From NCBI RefSeq assembly GCF_963678635.1, contig NC_087067.1, positions 25,739,547 to 25,803,546 of the forward strand: a DNA stretch of 64,000 nucleotides, given 5' to 3'. The position numbers and the translations under genes were made by a program. Position 1 is the first letter of the stretch; every line of letters starts with the position of its first letter. Below, one piece after another: positions 46,535-61,500 of the stretch. The notes under the pieces were generated by a model. The model was not told the origin of the DNA and made no database searches. It saw only the letters and a list, made by a program, of their open reading frames with translations. Origin of the DNA: Symsagittifera roscoffensis (Eukaryota; Xenacoelomorpha; Acoela; Convolutidae).

Positions 46535-49500
46535 ATGAACAACGGCTATCTTCTGAACCACTTCTTATTTCCCCGGAAAATAGACCTGCTCTCAAGTTCA
46601 ACCGAGACATGTTTGGGTGCAGGTGTTAAACTGCCCGCAGCTGAGAATGAAGCTATCAGCAAGAAACCTCCCATTACAAACTTCATCTCCTTATTTGGAA
46701 GTGGTTTGAAAAAGATAGAGAACGTTTTGCCGAATCTCATTCCGTCTGAAAACAGAGATGGACTGGTTGCGATTTTCGATCGCTGGCTCAAGTACCCAAG
46801 TGGTTCATTGAATTTCGAAGGGATTAAACACTTAACTGACAATTTCACAGTTGCCGGAGATTATTTGCCGATACTTTGCGAGAGAAAAAACGCCCTGTTG
46901 ATCTTCCGTATTCCTCAATCATTGTCAAAGGATTCGAGCGAGACAGTTTTGGTTAACGCATCACAAATACTTCTTCAATCGAATGAGTTTTATGGTGAAA
47001 AAGGTGAAGCTGGGTACCCAGTCCGTAACTTACCCGATGGTCCGACTTTTGAAATCAGGCGTGAAAAGGTAAGGCTGTGCAAATGAGATTAGAGAAGATG
47101 GTGTTATGCTAGGTTGAAAGTTTTGGGGCTTTGGGTGTCTACCCACTTATTGTCCGTTTAATGGACCAGACGGCAAAAACAAAGCTTATTAGCTGCTGCT
47201 GGTTTTCTTTCTTAACTGTATTTATGAAGCTGATTTTTCAATTTTTTTTACTCTAAGTCTAATTTCGAGCAAAAAAAAGCAAGCGAGAAGACTCATTATT
47301 ATATTACAAATAGGTGAAATTTTATTCCAGCACGGAAAACTTAGTTTTAAACCAGATGTTTGTTTTAGCGCCATCTTGATAATTCAGAACTTAAGAAAAC
47401 CGTTGTGCCAAAAAACGAAGAAATTTGTGATTTTTTCGTTTTTCTGGCTTTTTTCGAATCAAATTGTTTTAATTGCATTAAAAAAACTTTAACGTTTGAA
47501 AGTGTTTTAAAACATGTATAAAAACAAAATTTTAAATATTTTGATGATTCGTCCAATGCTCTCAATTAGAAGGCAATTTTTGATATTTTTTGTCCATATC
47601 GGTGTGAATTTGTCCATATCGGTGTGAATCAATTTGTTAAAGTTTCATATATTTTGTTTTTTTTCTTTTCCTTTTTGGCTTGATAGGTTTCGGCCTATAT
47701 TATATCGGTTTAGTGGCCGCATATTGCCTCATTCGACGAGCGAAAAAGTTTGTGTGTGTGTAGAGGGCGAGGGGGACTTGATAACTTTTAAAAAGTCCTA
47801 AACATTTTGAATTTTTTTTTCTTCGGCTCAATGTGTTTCGACTTATATTATCTCGGCTTAGTGGCATCATATTGCGTCGTGCGAAAAGTAAAAAAGTTTT
47901 TATTTGTGTGTGTATTTTGACGGCGAGAGGGACTTATTAACTAAAAAGTAGTCATCAATTTTTTTCGGCTTTTTTTTTGTTTTTTTTTTAGCTGAGGTTT
48001 TGGCTGTATTTATATCGGCTCAGTGGCCTCGTATTGTTTAAGTTGACGGTCGAATAAAGTGCGTTTGTGTATTGAGTGTGAGATGGACTTAATAAGTTTT
48101 TATATGTCTTGATTTTTTTAGCCTTAAAGTTTTCTGCTAAGGTGTTTTCGGTTTTGTTACCGCTTGGTAAATTTTCTTTCGGTGAAAACTTAACATTAGA
48201 TTATCTTGGTTTGTTGTTCGTTTTCAAAAATAGCTTGGTAAATTTTGATAAATATAGTTTTTTTTGAAATTTTTTTGTTTTAATTGGCTTTCATATTTTG
48301 TATTGCAAGTGCTGACAAGCTAAGCTTCGCCTTTCTGTAGCAAGTTGTCAATCTTAGTTAAATGAGGTGTATATAAAGCAAACTGAGCCAGAAAAATAAT
48401 TGAAAACATCAGTAAAAACATTGAACAAGAACAAGTGTTTAGTAGCACTGTTTCAAACTGTTTCAAAACACCCTTAGTTTACAACATCGCCCTCTGGACA
48501 CTAATTTACTTTTTTTGAAAAATAACGATTACTAATACAAAAAAAAACAAGAATAGTCGGTTATGTGCAAACAGCACAGTATGTTTCGACCAGTTTTTAA
48601 AAAACTACGCAACTTGTTTTTTTTTCAAATTAGTGTAGATTTTATGCGTGGTGTGATAAAAGAATCTGACTTTAAACTATGATTTAGGCATATTCGACAG
48701 CCAAGTAATATGGGCAAATTGGAAAAAAATTGTGTACAACAATGACTAGAAAACCAAAAACATTTCAAAGTTTTTTTCGTTTTGCAGAAAGTTTTAGAAT
48801 GTTTCTGGTTCTCAAAATGACGTTAAAAAACTCTAAAACTAATTTTACCTGCTTAAAACTAGGTTTTCAGGGCTTAAATTAAGCATAATTAAGCTGCTGT
48901 AAGCGTGTTTGATTTATTTGCTCGAAATTGAACTAGGAATCAAAAGTTTTAAATCAGTTTTTCTCAATTCTGAGGAAAGGGGTTCACTTTGGTACATCAC
49001 TTGTTCCATTGTGGTACCTGGCTTTACGTGAAAAACAAAAAAAAACTAAAACACACCCGAATATAAAATTCCTCCCCATTTTTCAAATAGTCGGAACAAA
49101 AACGACACTAATTTAGTTTTTTTTTTCGAATATAGTACATTCTCTTCTACTTACATTTCAAGGCTATTCTTGTTTTGAATATGAAAATGGTCTTATTGAC
49201 TCATAGTTTCAATGTAATGAAATCATCGCACATCCTTTAAAAGGCGTTCACTGATCCTGTTCTTCAAAAAATTATCGAGCTGGGAAAATTGAAATATCGT
49301 CGTGATGAAGAAAACGATTCGAGTGATGAAACCGAACCTAGTGGTTTGCATCGCAAGACAGATAACTTCAAAGTCGGGGATCCAGCTTACGTGACGAACT
49401 GGCTGGTCGCTTTTCTGGCAGGTGAAAACGAGCCTGTTTCCGAGGTTCAGTTTCACTCTAAGATCCGCGACAGAGCAATCGTTATCCAAGAAAGCGAAAA

Positions 49501-52500
49501 AACTGTTCCTTGGCGTAGATCAGAGGAATATTTTGCAGTGAAATACGTTTTGAAGCATTATTTGACTTGGCATCTTGGACCTGTTCATGGAATGCTTGCG
49601 TACAAATGCATTGTAACTCTGGTTCTGATTGACTTTTCCAGCATAGTCCAGGACTCGCTAGATGTTGACAATGGAGTCCAGCTGATGACCAAAATTGCCA
49701 GGAGGTTGAAGAAACTGGAAAATCAGCGAGACACTGCGGGAGACAGAGAAGTTCCTGCAAGAATTAAAATAGATGTGATTAATGTCCTTGCAAAAGGTAA
49801 GATCTCTTCATCATGTGCATGAATTTATCAAGTGCGAAAACAGAGATTATATATTGTATAAAAACGTTGCAAGAAACAATCCATAACAAGGCACTCATTT
49901 TAAAAGCAAGACACAGAATTAGGTATGGCTGTTGAATATAGAAATTGTTAGATGGTAACTTTTAACGAACATTTTTTTTTCTCCAAAAGTGCTACTTAAA
50001 ACCTCAAAATGTTGCAATCCCGACAAAATTGCCAGCCCGTTAAAATATTTTGATTTGTTTCACAAAATCAATCAGGCTAAGAAGGATTTCGTTCGATGCC
50101 ACAATTGGGAGTTTTTTTTTGAGTAGTTATAGCTGTTTCTGAAGTGCATGGAACGCCAACCATTCGTTTAGCGACTGGAATCCATACTTTAAATCAGGGG
50201 TGGATATCGGTAATCTATAAAAAATATTCTGATATAACAGATGGGATAATTTATCAGAAATATGCTTGATTGTTCAAATGCTGGAGACAAACTCTTGCTT
50301 CTAGAGGAGGACCTACCGAGAAGTGAAACTGGCAAACATAAGTTCAACCTTTTGTGGTAATTTAATTCAATTACAATCAAGATAAATCCAATTTTTTTTA
50401 GTTTATATACTGGTTTTAATATCAAAATATGGTGAGGGAAGACCTAAGTCATGCATATTCGTAGGAGAACTGAAAGGGTCGAGTTGTCTAAAAATGATTC
50501 TTTTGTTATTCGGCCCTTTTTAAGCTCGCGTAAATGGTGACAAACTTTGATTCACAGATTTCATGACCTTCTACTCCTCGAATGTGTTCAAAGTGTCCGG
50601 AAACAATTTTCGTTGTCTTTACAACTGTCATAATATTTACCGAAAAAAGAATGATCTCGAATCACTTATCGGGTTTGTTTCATTCTTTATGATTTTGAAA
50701 CTCTTTTGTCATTTTGATTCAAAAAAATTATATGAAAGAAAAATGGAAAACTATGCACAGAAGAACAGTTGTGTTCATGCATTACTACTGGTTGCTAATA
50801 ATACAGCCTAGTTAAAATGAGTTTAGTGTAAATTTACAAAACACAGCTAATTTAGTGTTTAATGGATGAATTTTCGAAGCTTATCTGAAATCCTCAAACA
50901 TCGAAAATAAATCATACTAAAAACTGAAGTTAAGTGAATACAACACTTCACAAAATTGTCCTTATCATCTGTTGTTATCAATGCCCTTTACCAGGGGCGG
51001 ATCTAGGATTTTCTCGAGGGGGGGGGGCGGATTTTCAAAAAATTTTCGAAAATTTTGACGACCTTTTTTTTTTTTTAGGTCGATCAGATTGACGTTCCGA
51101 GCTCTCCCAAAGCAGTAAAAAGACCCTGTTTTGGCCAAACTTTCTGCGCCGCAGGCAATTTTTTGAAAAAACAGGTCAAAAAAGCCGTTTTTGGGGGCAC
51201 TTTTTGGAAAATTGTGACAAGAAAAACGCGTTTTTTTGGCGCGCGCTCCCCCTCAAAATTAGTATATATTGGCGCCGAAGGCGCCTTTAGAAAAATTTTA
51301 GGGTCTGTCGGCCAAAAATGGATTTCTTAAAAAGTACCAAAGGGGGGACCCTTTGGGTTGGCAGGGGTTCGAATCCCTGAAGGAGGGGCGTCCGCCCCCC
51401 CCCCCCCCTAAATCCGCCCCTGCCCTTTACCATGTATGAGATATTTTTTGAACCAAGTAATTGTTGATGAAGTTCGAAGAAATCAATTAGTGAACCATTC
51501 ATGGTGTAACGCTCTTGGCGTAACGTTCATGGTGTAACGTTCATGGCTACAATTACCCGCTACTGAAAGCGTGCGAAACAACCAGTGAGGTTGCCCCTTT
51601 CCGATGGGTGAGTCTCACTTTTTGCCTGGTCAAAACGTTAGAGCGCAATTTTCTCCACCTCCTCCTACCGAGCACAGATGCATCAGATACATTGATATTA
51701 GGTGATGTCAACGCACATAACGCTCTTTGGATCTCCAAACTACAACTTTTTTCGCGTGGTCTAAAAATTGCTTATGAAATAGTCGCATCTGATTTCGTTG
51801 TTGTTAACGAGCAAACACCCTCAAGAAAAATAAACAAAAACCGTAAGTTCACCTGACATCAGCCCAACAACATCAAACTTGACTATGTCCACCAATTAGT
51901 ACTGTGACAAGATACTGGGGTCAGACCATTCAGCCACCACCCTAGAATTAACCTGCGAAAATCAAAACATTAAGGCAACTAAAAAAAACATACTTTAACT
52001 TCAAAAAAGCGGACTAGAAAAGTTATTGTGCTGATAGCGAAAAAGAGTTTCGGAAAATTAGCTTGCCCAAATCAACTATAGAAGGCGAGAAAGTTTTCCT
52101 GAAACTAATTTGCGGCGCAGCATCTAGACATTTACCTCAAGGATGTATATTAAAGAGGTGACGCCGAGTACCTCAGCAAGTTGGCAAGCCTCTCATTGAG
52201 TAATGCAACCATAGTTGGAAACTGTGATAAGTAATGCCTCTGGCTAAACGCGGTAAAGATTCCGAGCGAGCTAAGAATTACCGACGAATTGCATTGCTCT
52301 CTCCTGTGGCAAAAGTCACTGAGCGTCTACTTTTTCCCGAATTTTTCTTTAATATAATTTTTCAGAAACACCAACCCGGGTTCAGAAAAAAAGATCGACT
52401 ACTACTGCCCCTTATTGTATCTCAATTTACATAAAACGGGTTTGAGACCGGCCCAATTATTTCAAAGAACACTAATCGTTGCTCTAAAATTGACTGCAGC

Positions 52501-55500
52501 CTTTGATAGTGTTAGCCACCACCATCTGCTCAACGACATCGCCAGCTCGAATCTTTCCAATAACACCAAAAGATGGGTTCTTGCCTACCTGCGAGGTAGA
52601 CATACTTATGGAGAAATTAGAGACACCAAAAAATTGTAGAAGGTAAAACAAGGTTTCCCACATGGTGGTGCGCTATCTCCAGTCCTATTTAATCTCTAAA
52701 TAACAAAAATATCTCTACCCGAGAATGATAACATCAAAGTGACTGCCTGCCTATGCAGACGAAGTAACTCTCACAACACACCTCCCAATATTGACAATTA
52801 AGCAAACAATCTGAATCCAAACTTTAACAGCTTCAACACCTGGCTAACAAGCAGAAATATTTCACTATCGAAAGATGAGTCCAGAACATCAGTATTCTCA
52901 ACTTGGACTATTGAATTTATTTTAAAACCAAAGGTTTTGATTGACGAAACTAACCTAGTCACTAGCTACACGAACTGGCCACGTTTACAAATGAAACCAA
53001 AGAAAGCTCTAAGAACAACAGCTGGATGCTTAAGAATGAGTGACAGAACACATTTACATGACGAGGCTAAACTTCTAACGGTTAAAAATTTCCCTTACCC
53101 TCTCTCCCTCGATCTCTCAAGCATAAACGATCTTTTTAATTCAATCAGAAGCTCAAAGCAGAAATCGATCAATACAAAAACAACAACAATAAATTTGGCG
53201 TCTGGAACGGGTTTTATTATCCACACTCTGACCTCTTCCTGAACGTGCTATATATAGAGAAAATGTGTCTACACCAGCACGAAAACGCTATCAAATTGGA
53301 TTTCCAATTGGTGCGCTGGAAAAATTTGATCCCCTTTAGATGAGTTTTGCCTCTAGAGACCCTGGAGGAGCTAACTATCATCATTAACAGATACCAATGT
53401 TTATTCCCTTGCTCTCATACACAATCGATCCCTGCAACTCAGTTAGGTAATCAAAACAGATCGGGATAGCAAAAATAACAACAACACAGTAAAAATTACA
53501 AAGTTCCATTTCCCCCTTTTTTCTTTATTGATAATAAATCATGTTCCGTATCTTGGGACAGTATTAAGAAAATCATCGATAACTATTACTAGTCCAAAAA
53601 GCCTTTCAACAGAGGTACGCCAGCACATAAGACCAGAACAGATTTAGAAAGTGTCAATGAACGTAATGAAGACGCATATAAAGGTTGTGATGGTTTTTCC
53701 GTATTTTTCCAACGAAAAGGTCCAATTTAGTTTTACGCATTTTTTTATATTTTTTATTGTTCCGTTCATTTTTGCTTCTAAAAGGAAGGCAGAGTCCTCA
53801 ATCGAACAGCAAAAGTCTAAATGTTCTAGTTTCGAAAGTGGAAACCAGAGAAAGAAAAGATTTCCATGTGAATTGTAAAACAATACCTGCTGATCCAGTT
53901 TTCTCACATTGGGTTATCGTTATCAAAATACATGTCTATCAAAAATTGTTCTTGAAAGTTGAAGAGCTTTAAGGGCACATGAATTTCGACAGTTGAAGAA
54001 ATTTTTTCTGTTTCCTTGCGATCATTGACACTTTTCCAACAGTCTGTTGGCTATTTTAAGACGAATACAATTTTTTACCTATTCAGTGGTGTTTTAGGTG
54101 CATCGATGGTTTCTGATCTTCGTCTTAAACTTGGCTCACGTTGGGATAAAATTCAATCGAGTGAATTTGAGAGCAAAAACACTGATTCTGTGTACGATTA
54201 CCTGAGTGGCCTTACACGGGAGAAAATCTTCTCCCAAACAAATTTGAAACTCGACGAGGTCGTGAGTTTTTACGAACAAGTCAAATCTACACTCAAGTCG
54301 AGACAGGTGAGTGTGACGAAACTTTGGGAATGTAAGGATTAGATTAGCAAGGTGATTTATTGCAACCGTTTGATTAGTTAGACTTTCCAGTTTGAAACGG
54401 CGAATTAATTATTTATTGTTCCGACTTTCGATACGAAAGTAACGGAATATTTGTGCTCGGGGTGGGTTTTTTTTTCTTCAGACAAATTTCGACTTTTTAA
54501 CTAGCCATTTTTGACGGAATTTTCTTATATCATTCGAAAGTTATTATTGTCCTGAGCTCAAATTTGAAAAGATATTTTACCTGTGATCATTTTTCGTAAA
54601 GTTATGAGGGTTTAAAGATTGCCATTTTGGCCATTTTGACCAATTTGGGACAATTAACGCGCGATATATTTCGCGCTATGAACGCGTAAGCGGAGATTTA
54701 ATCCGTCTTAGAAATCGTTCCAAATTGGTTGAAAGAAGCTTATTTGCCATAAATGATTTGTTACAATGAGCGAAATCTATTCTTTTGTACTCTATATGGC
54801 GTGTGGGGGGATGATTTCATAAAAAAATTTCAAATTTTAGAATTTTTTTTATTTTTTTACATTAACTTTTTTTATGTTATTTTTGCTCCATAAACCTTAA
54901 AAGGCAGTCGAAACATTCAAGGCTTCGCCCTGATACGAGCAGTCTTGTTAGTATTTAAAAAACTTATAATATTTAAAATAGTACTTATTATCCCTTCTGA
55001 AAACGGGGGTATTGCAACTGGATGATAGACTTTTCCCTTTCTAAACTTTGGTCACAAAATGAACGGAATATTAATCAGTGCAATATCACGCTTGCGATTA
55101 TCAAGCGTTATTAAATGGGAACATTGACTTTGGTTCGATTAACAGTTTGAAAAAGAACAAATGAATTCTTTCCAATTCTTGGTTGATTAATGAAGTCAGT
55201 TTACTTCAAAGTGTAGACCCAATAGTGTAGTGTTAAAATGCAGCACTGCATTGTGAAAGGTTTAAGCTTCGAATCCGAGTATTACTTTAAACTTTTTTAC
55301 CGAATCTGAAAATATTGCTGTCCAAAATTCTATTAAACGTGGCTGTGAACTTCGTTACTGCCCTCAAAAGTTAGAAAGTTGCTGTAACGTTGTTGCAGTT
55401 TAGTTTGAGTTTTGCCTCTTTTTTTATGTAACGCATCCTTAAGCATCTTTGAATAAAGTTTCCGTTGAAAAGATTTTTGGCCAAAAAGTTTTTGACCAAG

Positions 55501-58500
55501 TCTGATTGTGGCATTCATTTTGGTTTAATTGTTGATATTTAGAATATGCGTGGACGATTGTTCAACGTAAGTTTGCTGGATCAGAAAATACTTCGAACTG
55601 AAGACAAAGCTTTAAGGAGCGTGGCTACATCCTTCTCTTCTGGAGTGAAGATTTTAGATTTCACCTCAATTCAGTCGCTATATGACAACGATTTATGGGC
55701 AAAGAGTAACTGTGAAAAACTGGCAGAGGACATCTTCTGGACAATGGACGAAATTTTCACGAGCTTTAAGAACTACTTTAAACTTGCATCGAAAACATAC
55801 GCCGGAAATCCGGAATTATATAGTGGAATGTTGCTTACTTGTTACTCATTTCTCACGATTTTGGACAAGAAAGCATGCCACACTTGTCCAATGATACAAG
55901 ATCATGGCCTAGACATAGACATCAAGGTTTTGAAGCATTTGCTGCTTCCGCTACAAGACCAACTTACACAGCTGAATTATGTCGAGAGCTACTTGAAAGT
56001 AAGGTTCAAAGGTCAAGCTCCAGTTGCCCTGCTGGGAGATCCAACCAATCCCAACTCTTTGGATGTACGTTACGCTTGTTCAAACTCCACAATGCAGTCT
56101 GTTCGTAAAGTAATTTTACAAAAAATTGAAGTGGAAAAACGCGAAAAAATAGAAGAAGTTAAAAAAGAATACGAACGGTATCTTGATTTGAAAAAACAGG
56201 CAGATTCTAAAAAATGTGACTACGTTTCAATGCGAAAGTGGAGCAAGTACACGAAGAGTTGTTATGATGAGGAAGTTCACAGCAGAAACTGTGGAAAATG
56301 TGAACTAACTAAACGAGCTGATGGAATCAAAGTATCTCTCTACCGTTGTCCGTTGCCGACAAGCGAAAACGCTCAGCATGCTGTCATGTTCGAACTGTAC
56401 TGTCCAAATGAAGTTCGTGTTCTCAGATCAGCTGTGCACTTTTTTAAGGCTGAAGTTTTGAATCACTGGGCAGCGACTGAGAATCAGTCGAGAAGACGAG
56501 GGATTTGGTCTGATCACAAGGATCTCAGATGCTACCGAAGCGCTGAGTACCCGCGCTCTCTGTCTGAACAAACGACTTTGATGAGTCGTGATGACTTCAA
56601 CTATAATCCGAACCCCAATCATCCCTCAGTGTCGCCGGAAGGGCATCGTTTTATAGACAAAAATTTTTACCATGTTCGATTTGGACTTATCGGAGGCAAT
56701 GGGCCCACTCTTTGTCCCTTAGATTCTTCTCAAGAAGATTTTAAAAGGAACAACAAATTTTTGGAGGAGTTGCACAGATCATGTACGATGAAGGCAGAAG
56801 GATTATATACATGTCTTCAATGGACTGTTGACTCCAGTTCGCATAGTGACAATGAAGTGATTTGTCGTCAGAACGAATGTCCGACCGATCTGACGCTAAA
56901 AGAGTTTCGAACATTCGGCTTTGCTCGGGCAGGAAGTCGAATTCAGCTTCGGAATCTGATGGCCGCTCTTAAGAGCAACTCTCTTTCGTGGAGCGAGGAG
57001 GCTGTGTTGTCATTAGTTTGTCAAATTCTCTGGGAGAGCGGAGACTGTTCTGCATCAGACTTCACTAAAAACGAAGACCATGAGTCTGAGAATGTATCCG
57101 AAATTGATGACTGTTTTTATGATTGCATTGAAAAGCAGCGTCTAATTCGACCTCAGCACCGAGATTTAACAGACGAAGACTTCATCCGAGATGCTCTGCG
57201 AGTCCTGGATGCTCAACTTGACGCTGTTCAGGACAATTGGGACAAAAACTTATCGCTTCTCTGTCTTGTGACAGTTGCATGTCGTCTGTTAGAGTTCGCG
57301 GGTGCTTCTCAGAATCACGACGTTTCCCATTTTTTATTCCGCTGTCGGGAAGTTGCACTAATTTGGGTAGAAAAAGTCAAACAGAAAATCGAGTCATTCA
57401 AAGTCCGGGGAGTCAACGAATGGCAGTTGACAGAGAAGCTTGTCCAAATAAGTTTAACAGTCGCTTGCACGTTCCACGTCAGTGTTGAAAACATAGAAAT
57501 GATACTTAAAGAACCGAGTCACGCAAGGTGTTGGATGATTGCTCAGAATAACGTATCCGACAACGTTATAATGAATAATAAAACCGCAGAATCAATGTCT
57601 TTCACAAAGAATCTTGTGCAAAAGTCGTGGTTGATTGGTCTTAAAATTCATAACACTCTAAATAGGGTTTTAGAAAACAATGTTGAGACTATTGGCAGGT
57701 TTGTCCGTGAACAATATCAGCACGTCGAGCTTCTAGAGTCTGGAATCGAGGAATCTAAATGGGAACCAGTACCTCATGCAGCGCCTTGGATGAAACGGAA
57801 TCTGGCCAGTGGAACCCACATGTGTGTAAATAAACTCACTGGAACTTTTATTATCAACAACGATCCAGTACAGCGTCTCCCGTCTGACATAACATCACAT
57901 GAAAGTTACCAGCGAATCTTCGGATCCGCGAACTTGACGGTTGCTCCTGGTGACTACCCAGGGAGTTTTGTGACTACGAATCAGATCTTCGAAGCATGCT
58001 ACGAGTTCCTAATGATTGACAGGCGAACACTCCTAGTGACTAAAAAGATTGGCTCAGAAAGACTGTTTTATCTTCACGAAAACATTCTCAGAAGCCGAAT
58101 TCCCCATGAATTAGGACAATACAGTCACTGGTTACTGGAAAAAAAAGATCGCGAGAAACTTTCAATAGAGTTCAACCAACAAAAAGTATTCGACAGTAGA
58201 CCTGAAAAACCTAAAAAATTTCTCATAACATGTGAAGGAAAATTCTGGAAGCTGATTGACTTGCATAACAATTCCGTAATGATAGACATGGACAGCGAAA
58301 TATTCCAAAAATTGCAGGAATCCATTTTCAGCGGAATTGAGTTACGTGAGCACATACACCTGTTTTTGCTTCCTGACAATGACATCATAGCTATTTCATT
58401 TCCTAGGCATCGAATTTCGTTTTCAATAGCTGGAAACTATTCCAAAATAACTTCGACCGAGTTCCCTGGGTTCCAAATAGCAAAGTCGGGTTTCTTGGGA

Positions 58501-61500
58501 ACTCTAACAGGCTTGCGAAGTGCTCTTGTCCTCGAATCCTCCAACATACGGAAAGTTATCATACCTCATGGCGAACTTATTGAGTCAAATGAAGGCGATG
58601 ATGGTCATGCTCGGATTGAAGTGAACAAAACGAATTTTTGTAGCCCATCATTTTTTGTTTATAGTGTAGATGAGAACTTCAAACAGCTGTCGACTCCGTC
58701 TAGTGAAGTAGCAAACTTGTATCTTGCAATGCTACATGTGAAAACATCCTACCCGCTTGTTGATCCATTCACTAAAATAACTGGATTTGAAATGGGTATG
58801 CAGATTTTGAGAAAAGGTCGCAGTTATTCATGTAAGCCGCTGGATTCAAGGTCCAAACAAATATTGAAGGTTCTTGAAGGTTCTTGTCCCAAAAGGAAAA
58901 TTTACAGAAGCAAAAAAGGACGAATGGTAGAAGTTGAATGGTATCCTGATTGCCCCCAGTACTCAATGTGCACGCTAGAAACACTATATATGCAATGTGA
59001 GAAACTTCGGAATCATAGCGAGAAACTGAAATTTATGTTTCCAGAGTCAGAAAAACCAGATGCTGAAGACAATTCCGATGAAGTTGACCCTTCTTTCCCG
59101 ATTCTTGTAACACAAACAATCCGGAATATACAGGAGAAAGTTCACATAATGAATATTGGAGAGTTTAAGACAAACGTGAACAGCAGTTCTTGTCTAATAC
59201 GCCACGTGGAAGTAATGCTTCAAAAAGAATCCGTTATCGACAGAGTTAGGAGCATAGCATCACTACAATACTTGGAAAACCAAGAAGTCTTGTACGATAG
59301 AAGATGCTCGCTCTCTATATGGGCAGAAGGTGAAAAAGAGATGCTCGGCTTAGGACACTCCAAATTAAAAGGTGAATGCCGCAGCCTCCAAGATTGGAAG
59401 TCTATGAACGTTAAAAGTGAATGCTTACTTGATCTTTACCAGCTGGCTCGTCGAGGCGACCGAACTCGAGATTTACTTTATACTTTAACTTCATTTCTCG
59501 CATTCGAGGGAAAATTACAACTTGAGCATATGATCCCTTTTTTCGTTGTCTCAAAACACTTCTCGAAGTTTCAGGCGTTGGATCCTCCTGAACACTCGGG
59601 ATTCGTTGATCTACCGAAGACTGAAGTCTGCCTTAATGAAATCTCCGAAATCTTAAATCGTTTTTTCATTTCCAAAGATGATTATATCTACGAGTATGTT
59701 CGAAGACACTGTACTTACAAAGATCGAACCACCCAAAACGATAAGTATCACGAAGAAGAGAAAAAAGCTGCAAATAAATACATTCGGATCAAAAACGAGG
59801 AGGGAGAGCGAGCGACTCGCGAAGCCATGAGTTTGTGGCCTTGCTCTGAATGTCACCTTAGTGGCGCTTATGAGCTGTTAGATAAAACTGAAACTCTCAA
59901 ATGTCTTTCGCGCTTGTTCGACAGCCGCTTCTCGAACAAACAGTTGTTCAAGTTTCTCGGACAAGTTGACTGTTTAATAGAATCTATCGTTGAAGATAAT
60001 TACAACATGAGTATAACTCGAATTCCTAATTTTAGTGCCAAATTTTACCAGGAAGTTGAGTTTGCAGAGTGCATCAATTTGGATTTCAGATTTGCGACTG
60101 AAAGTGTCCCTGAAAACTTCCACGAACTCATTCGCCCATTCACTGAACAAAACAATGATTTTAATTCAATAGGAATTGTTTCAAATGAAAAACGCCGCCA
60201 AGACGAAGAAAGCTTAATTGAGATGATCGGAGGCTTCGAGGTCCAAGATGCTGTCAGTCAAGACTTCGAAAAGCGCCTGGAGGAAAGTTGGAAAGCTTTC
60301 AAAGAAGGTGAAATGACACGTGAAGGAACTGTTCCAGATTTTGATACAATCCAAAACGAGGTCAAAGTTGCTCGTGAGCGAGTAATTGAGGTGGAAAAAG
60401 CGTTAATGAGCGTGTGGATCCCGAAAGAGGACGAGCATGTTAAATTAGCTCTTCATGATTGTGGGCTCGTGTTCAGAGACTCCCCGCTATCGTTAGTTCC
60501 GCATCTGCTATTGCATGAAACGAGTCCAAACCAGGGGGGACAGTGTGACTGGAGAGATCTCCTAGGAGCACTCGTAGTTAGATGGACTGAAAAACAGAGA
60601 TTGGAACGATGTCTGCAGTACCTGAAAAGCGGCAAAGATGTGCACTTGCAGCGCGAGTGGGACAATCGGGGACATACCAACTGGGTACCTCGAGATTTCG
60701 TTGAATGGTTGATTCTTGAAGTGGAAGGAAGCTTCCTAATACGTCCTGCCCAGGTAGAAATCGCTCTTCAAATGTTCGAGCCTCCCGGAGGCAAAAATGC
60801 AGTCATGCAGCTAAACATGGGTGAGGGAAAATCAACTGTTATTGTGCCCATGCTTGTTGCCGCTGTTTCCCGTAAAAAAGAAGTTTGTCCTCAAGTCGTT
60901 GTATTGAGCTCACTCTACCCCACAAACTGTCAGTTTTTGTCCGCAAAAATGGGTGGAATTCTCGACATGCGATTGCTTAAACTGCCTTTCTGTAGAGATC
61001 TGCATCTAAGCTACAGTAAAATGAAATACCTTTCCAGTTATATTACTGAACACAGCAAGCAACGAGGTTTTATTGTGAGCACTCCTGAGCAGATGATGTC
61101 AATGCAACTCAAGGCTTCGGAGGTTTTCATTGACGGCAAAGAAGAGCAGATCGAAAGCTACAGACTCTTCTCGGAGACGTATGAGAGAAGCGTTAGGAAT
61201 ATACTAGACGAAAGTGATGATATATTGTCTGTGAAAAGACAGCTAGTTTATACCATGGGGTCCCAAATTGCACTGGATGGAAACAATGAACGCTGGATAG
61301 TTATCCAAAGTATCTTTCAATCTCTGAAAAAACATTCTGACGAAATTTATGAAGAATGCGGCTCAGATCATGTGTTGATCGAGCCCCAAAAACCCGAAAC
61401 TGAACATCAGTTCAATCTTTTTCGCCTGCTTGACAAAGATAATGAAGCGTTTTCTAAAATAAGTAAATTGATCGTAGACGATTTTATAGAATGCAGGACC

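Noticed and set aside
16935-51422. Poly-G and poly-C runs (near 16260, 16965, 39970, 41330, 42515, 51020 and 51400) as G-quadruplex regulators
   Set aside because: Most lie just inside MITE ends or in tandem units, and their length is likely to be inaccurate in sequencing, so no function is claimed.
53651-53972. Short + strand frames upstream of exon 3 of the giant gene
   Set aside because: They lie in an R1 repeat copy and do not continue the DUF6606 protein; exon 3 joins exon 2 directly in phase.
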